NCBI GenBank assembly: GCA_021828925.1
Contig: JAJZCT010000090.1
Span: forward strand, 1 to 9,317
DNA from: Planctomycetota bacterium
Lineage (GTDB): Bacteria; Planctomycetota; Phycisphaerae; WQYP01
Length of the DNA stretch: 9,317 nucleotides
Direction of reading: 5' to 3'
Under the pieces are notes generated by a model, which worked only from the letters and a program-made list of their open reading frames with translations, was not told the origin of the DNA and did no database searches. The translations under genes and the position numbers were made by a program. Shown here one piece after another: positions 6,789 to 9,317 of this stretch (the first letter of the stretch is position 1; each line of letters starts with the position of its first letter).

Positions 6789-8369
6789 TCACGGCTGCCA
6801 CCGCAGCCACACAAGATAATTCGTGTATCGCTGATGGAGATATTTGAGGGTCAACACATCATCGTAGATATGCCCGTAAACCTTACGGCTCTTTGCCCAA
6901 TCCGCAAGTAAGCGCTCAATTTTCGTCAGTTCTTGGCGTACTTGCTTTTCCGTGACGCCATTAAGTCCCTTCGCAAATCGCAGGCTCAATTCAGCCACCG
7001 GATCTTCCCGATCAAGGCCAAGCCTGTCAAATTCAGCACACGACTGATCAAACATCCTTCGAATCCACGACAGCCGGTCAACACGCAGCGGCACATTCTC
7101 CGGCTGATCGAAAAAAGGGGACTCAACATTTTGTACAAATTTGTCATGCAGCACAAAGGGAATGATCTGCCGCATATCCTCCATTGAAACCTCGGCACCG
7201 CCCCGGAAATAAGCCATTGCTTTAACGAATATCAGCGTGGTCATAATAGCCCGAACGGAAAGGCCGTTACGTGTCTGGCTGCCGATATCCTTGAGCTTGT
7301 CCTTTCCGGTTTCGGCCGCGACAAGGGACTGGTAATCACATCCGGAAAGCTTCACTGAGTCCTTGGTTTTATATTCAAATTGTATTGCGGCGGACTCGAG
7401 GTACTCAAACTGGCTCACGAACATCTCGAGCCGGCGCAGCAATGGATCGGGCAATCGCACCTTGAGGATTTCCGAGTGCATCCGATCACACTCGCCGGAT
7501 GTAAATACGATTTGTGGCGGCACAACCTCTTCAGGCCGAATCCCCTGTTCAATTCGGAACAACAGGTCCCCGACAAATCGGCTGTTAAAATGCAACGCAC
7601 GAACGACAATGTCGATGCGGTCCTTGAGCGCCTCGATAACCTGATACGTGCCGCCTCCCGTGTCGTCGTTGGCGGTTAGATACCACGCCGCCTCCGGGCA
7701 CTCAAATGTCTGATCGAGAACTTCAGCGTAGTTGTCCGCCATTATCGTCAGCAGAGCAGATTGGGTTCTCGTAGGAATGCGATTGTACTCATCAATAATT
7801 TTGACACGCATTCCAAGCCACTTGCGCCAAGCGATATTGATCTGGTCAAGGCTTTTTGCCTGAACCATGTCCGCAGGTAACGGCGTGCCCAAAAGATCCG
7901 AGACTGTCATTTGCGGCTGCCCCTTCTGGATCGCTTTTTTCACATCTCGCAGTGAGTAACCCGCCAGTATTCCCATTAGTACCGCACTAGCGGTCTTACC
8001 GCGGCCCGGGCCTCCGATAATTAGACATTTTCGCCGCACGGCGAAGTTCAGAAGTGGCAACAAAATAAAGCTTGAGTAGCTTTGGCTGGTCGGCAAAGTC
8101 ACCGCCGTATGTTGGTCGCCCATAATAAAAATTTGTGGAGGGGTGTCGTTATACTCAATGTCGTAAAATGGACTGATGACGGCATTATTCACTATCCAAA
8201 AATAGGACTGCCGGAGTTTCTCGGCAAGCGGTATCTCCGATGGCGCCTGGGCTTGATCTGTGACTGCCGGCCCCTGATAGAGGTCAGCTATGTCGAAATT
8301 CAGCGGCTTTTCCGCGCGGTGCGGATTCGTCGGAGCCGAAGATACCCGATCAAACAGCTTTGAAAACAT
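6789..8369 (-). CDS. MoxR-type AAA+ ATPase
   Basis: AAA+ ATPase of the MoxR/RavA kind, expected to be cytosolic, to form a ring and to act as a chaperone-like remodelling motor with a von Willebrand A partner. Using the ATG at 8369 (526 residues), the ATPase core shows Walker A GGPGRGKT (119-126, Lys125), Walker B IIDEYNR (191-197, Asp193-Glu194), a sensor 1 Asn in LTAND (231-235), a candidate arginine finger in LKDRID (Arg251) and a sensor 2 Arg in GLSVRA (Arg373). About 110 residues precede the core and about 150 mostly helical residues follow it. That is longer than a minimal MoxR protein of roughly 330 residues. An in-frame TTG at 8387 would add six residues but has no Shine-Dalgarno site. 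The ATG has a weak purine stretch (GGCGGA) 5 nt upstream. This is the first gene of the operon, and a vWA protein encoded two genes later supports the MoxR assignment. The client is unknown. Confidence 0.93.
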   Translation of the reverse strand: MFSKLFDRVSSAPTNPHRAEKPLNFDIADLYQGPAVTDQAQAPSEIPLAEKLRQSYFWIVNNAVISPFYDIEYNDTPPQIFIMGDQHTAVTLPTSQSYSSFILLPLLNFAVRRKCLIIGGPGRGKTASAVLMGILAGYSLRDVKKAIQKGQPQMTVSDLLGTPLPADMVQAKSLDQINIAWRKWLGMRVKIIDEYNRIPTRTQSALLTIMADNYAEVLDQTFECPEAAWYLTANDDTGGGTYQVIEALKDRIDIVVRALHFNSRFVGDLLFRIEQGIRPEEVVPPQIVFTSGECDRMHSEILKVRLPDPLLRRLEMFVSQFEYLESAAIQFEYKTKDSVKLSGCDYQSLVAAETGKDKLKDIGSQTRNGLSVRAIMTTLIFVKAMAYFRGGAEVSMEDMRQIIPFVLHDKFVQNVESPFFDQPENVPLRVDRLSWIRRMFDQSCAEFDRLGLDREDPVAELSLRFAKGLNGVTEKQVRQELTKIERLLADWAKSRKVYGHIYDDVLTLKYLHQRYTNYLVWLRWQP

Positions 8370-8720
8370 TGTTGTCCGCCATTTCAAAACACAAGTTCGG
8401 TCAACGGCCGCGACCCATCGAAGGTTCTACCATACCCCCATTAATTCCGCAACGGTATGGCAGAACGTGTGACAGAACGGTACTGGCCAGATATTCCACG
8501 GGTGACGCTGCCGAACGGACCAACATAAACCGGAAACCCCGTAAACGGTCAAAATTACTCAAGCCACCGCCACCGGTTTGCGCGTTGAAGAGATGAATAT
8601 CACAGTTCCTGTCAATTACGTTACGAACATACTCAACAAATGTCCCACTCGACAAAAGCGGCAACCCATTTCAGGACGGAACAGTCAACACTGAATTCAC
8701 CGCCAATACTGAAACAACTT

Positions 8721-8750
8721 CCTCCCTTACCTCCGCCTCCTCCCTGTGAA
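8721..8750. repeat. Dispersed degenerate repeat, copy 1
   Basis: Plus-strand block built of CCTCC, TTACCTC and CCCTGTG elements ending in GAA. The same elements recur in the same order at 8922-8951, with a small length difference in the middle. On the minus strand it reads as an ACAGGGAG...GGAGGTAA pattern. Confidence 0.5.
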
Positions 8751-8800
8751 TTTCCGCCGTGTGGTCGTGCCTGCCGGGGCCATCCGTGAAGCCCGTAGAT

Positions 8801-8816
8801 ACAACCGTTTGGTTGT
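8801..8816. repeat. Small perfect hairpin
   Basis: ACAACC (8801-8806) and GGTTGT (8811-8816) pair perfectly around a GTTT loop. The stem is only 6 bp and no T-run follows, so a terminator role is not supported. Confidence 0.35.
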
Positions 8817-8862
8817 CCGCTTGCCGCGCCGGAGAATACTTTGTGTCCTTATGTCAGAGTTT

Positions 8863-8900
8863 ATCCCGATGACCCCGGCTTAAATAATTGTAATCGGGAT
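8863..8900. repeat. 8-bp perfect inverted repeat
   Basis: ATCCCGAT (8863-8870) and ATCGGGAT (8893-8900) are perfect reverse complements around a 22-nt, partly A/T-rich loop. No U-tract follows on either strand, so it is not a standard terminator. It could be a protein-binding site or part of the repeat mosaic. Confidence 0.45.
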
Positions 8901-8921
8901 GGTGAATCCGTCCATCGCCGC

Positions 8922-8951
8922 CCTCCGTTTACCTCGGCTCCCTGTGGTGAA
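8922..8951. repeat. Dispersed degenerate repeat, copy 2
   Basis: Second copy of the 8721-8750 block: CCTCC, TTTACCTC and CCCTGTGG elements ending in TGAA. It runs directly into a GTG/TGG-rich stretch (8958-8984) with a 9-bp rhythm (CTTCATGTC, GTTGTGGCT, then TGGTGGTG). Confidence 0.5.
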
Positions 8952-9008
8952 ACAAATTCTTCATGTCGTTGTGGCTTGGTGGTGAATTCGCACCGTCGCG
9001 TCGTCGTC

Positions 9009-9060
9009 TAATCTGAGTAATCGGCGCAATCTGTGGATAAAGAACTCGGTGGTCTCGGTG
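9009..9060. repeat. Degenerate 9-bp tandem repeats
   Basis: Plus-strand units TAATCTGAG (9009-9017), TAATCGGCG (9018-9026) and CAATCTGTG (9027-9035) follow in strict 9-bp register. After a 7-bp spacer come AACTCGGTG (9043-9051) and GTCTCGGTG (9052-9060), again 9 bp apart. On the minus strand this resembles decayed CACAGATTACG-type and CACCGAGAC-type intergenic repeats that I know, from general experience, in several environmental bacterial phyla. Confidence 0.65.
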
Positions 9061-9117
9061 ATCGGAGTTTATCCCGGCCGGCACCAGGACGGCTAATCGT
9101 TCACCATCGCCATTCTA

Positions 9118-9138
9118 GCTCCTAACTCCTCGCTCCTG
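9118..9138. repeat. Three 7-bp tandem repeats
   Basis: GCTCCTA, ACTCCTC and GCTCCTG are directly adjacent, with core CTCCT in each. It is a heptad array of three units with no reading frame across it that looks coding. Confidence 0.65.
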
Positions 9139-9248
9139 CATACTCGTTCCGCGCTTATCCCCACGCCGCCGCCCCTATAGCATCAGCACGGCACCGGAAC
9201 ATTGAAAAAATTGTATTCTGTAATGCCTTGAAAAAGTCCTGCAGCGCT

Positions 9249-9317
9249 TTAATCAAGGTGCCAATTGCTTTTCTTTTCTTCCGAAGGGTGGTATATCTTA
9301 TACATAGTCAGGCTCAT
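9249..9317 (-). CDS. Possible 3' end of an upstream gene or tiny ORF (partial)
   Basis: At the right edge a minus-strand frame of 22 codons ends at a TAA (9251-9249). It begins with ATG exactly at the window edge, but that may be an internal methionine. The peptide is charged and hydrophilic, with EEKK then NWHLD at the end. The other two minus frames are closed within the last bases. It may be the C-terminus of a neighbouring minus-strand gene. Too little is visible to name it. Confidence 0.22.
   Translation of the reverse strand: MSLTMYKIYHPSEEKKSNWHLD

Larger units (their letters stand above)
8388..9248. other. Long non-coding stretch upstream of the operon
   Basis: About 860 nt without a gene I can support. 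The part nearest the ATPase (8388-8700) must hold the operon's promoter if the operon starts here, but no strong -35/-10 pair stands out. An 87-codon TTG-started frame at 8664-8401 has no ribosome site. From about 8720 to 9140 the DNA is a mosaic of degenerate short-period repeats, listed separately. From 9140 to 9248 I see nothing notable beyond A/T-rich runs. Confidence 0.6.

Noticed and set aside
6726..6791. Stop-free, same-frame link between the ATPase stop and the 342-residue gene, suggesting TGA readthrough or selenocysteine
   Set aside because: Twenty-one open codons are expected often by chance, the downstream gene has its own good ribosome site, and no SECIS-like hairpin was noticed.
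8370..8387. TTG-started six-residue extension of the ATPase
   Set aside because: No purine-rich site upstream of the TTG; the ATG at 8369 is the simpler start.
8524..8552. TTGACC and TTTATG with 17-bp spacing on the minus strand as a promoter
   Set aside because: The -35 is good but the -10 matches only three of six consensus bases.
8720..9140. CRISPR array
   Set aside because: The repeats are short, degenerate, of different periods, and not separated by uniform spacers; no cas gene is present.
9227..9250. Terminator near the right edge
   Set aside because: The arms around the CTGCAG are imperfect and no stable G/C stem with a U-tract forms.

Overview
The window carries one long minus-strand operon of seven genes, read from about 8369 down to 54, followed on its upstream side by roughly 0.9 kb of non-coding DNA rich in degenerate short-period repeats. 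Taxonomy cannot be fixed from sequence alone. The mixed GTG/TTG/ATG starts with strong Shine-Dalgarno sites, intermediate base composition, and intergenic repeats with 9-bp and 7-bp periods fit an environmental bacterium. I would guess a Planctomycetota/Verrucomicrobiota-like or related lineage, with low confidence.

Layout in transcription order: (1) a MoxR-type AAA+ ATPase (8369-6789); (2) a 342-residue protein of unknown function, helical at the N-terminus and probably beta-rich at the C-terminus (6725-5697); (3) a 606-residue protein joining an N-terminal HEXXH metallopeptidase-like region to a C-terminal von Willebrand A domain with a complete MIDAS motif (5697-3877); (4) a 187-residue helical protein of unknown function (3887-3324); (5) a PaaK-like adenylate-forming enzyme (3265-1883); (6) a short radical SAM protein (1879-1145); (7) a second radical SAM protein (1148-54). 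From gene 2 onward the genes are tightly packed: a TAATG stop/start, an 11-nt overlap, a 58-nt gap, a 3-nt gap and a GTGA overlap. Co-expression and translational coupling are therefore likely.

The first four genes look like a self-contained AAA+/vWA machine. In known MoxR/vWA pairs the ATPase drives conformational work and the vWA protein recruits or remodels a client. The last three genes look like small-molecule or peptide chemistry: acid activation as an acyl-adenylate, plus two radical reactions. My working inference is that the operon either makes a modified product or cofactor that the AAA+/vWA module installs or senses, or is a conflict or signalling system with an attached biosynthetic arm. 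No precursor peptide, carrier protein, transporter or classical effector domain could be identified in the window. The link between the two halves rests only on their shared operon.

At the edges, a 40-codon frame stays open off the left end and a 22-codon frame runs in from the right end. Both could be fragments of neighbouring minus-strand genes, but neither can be confirmed here.
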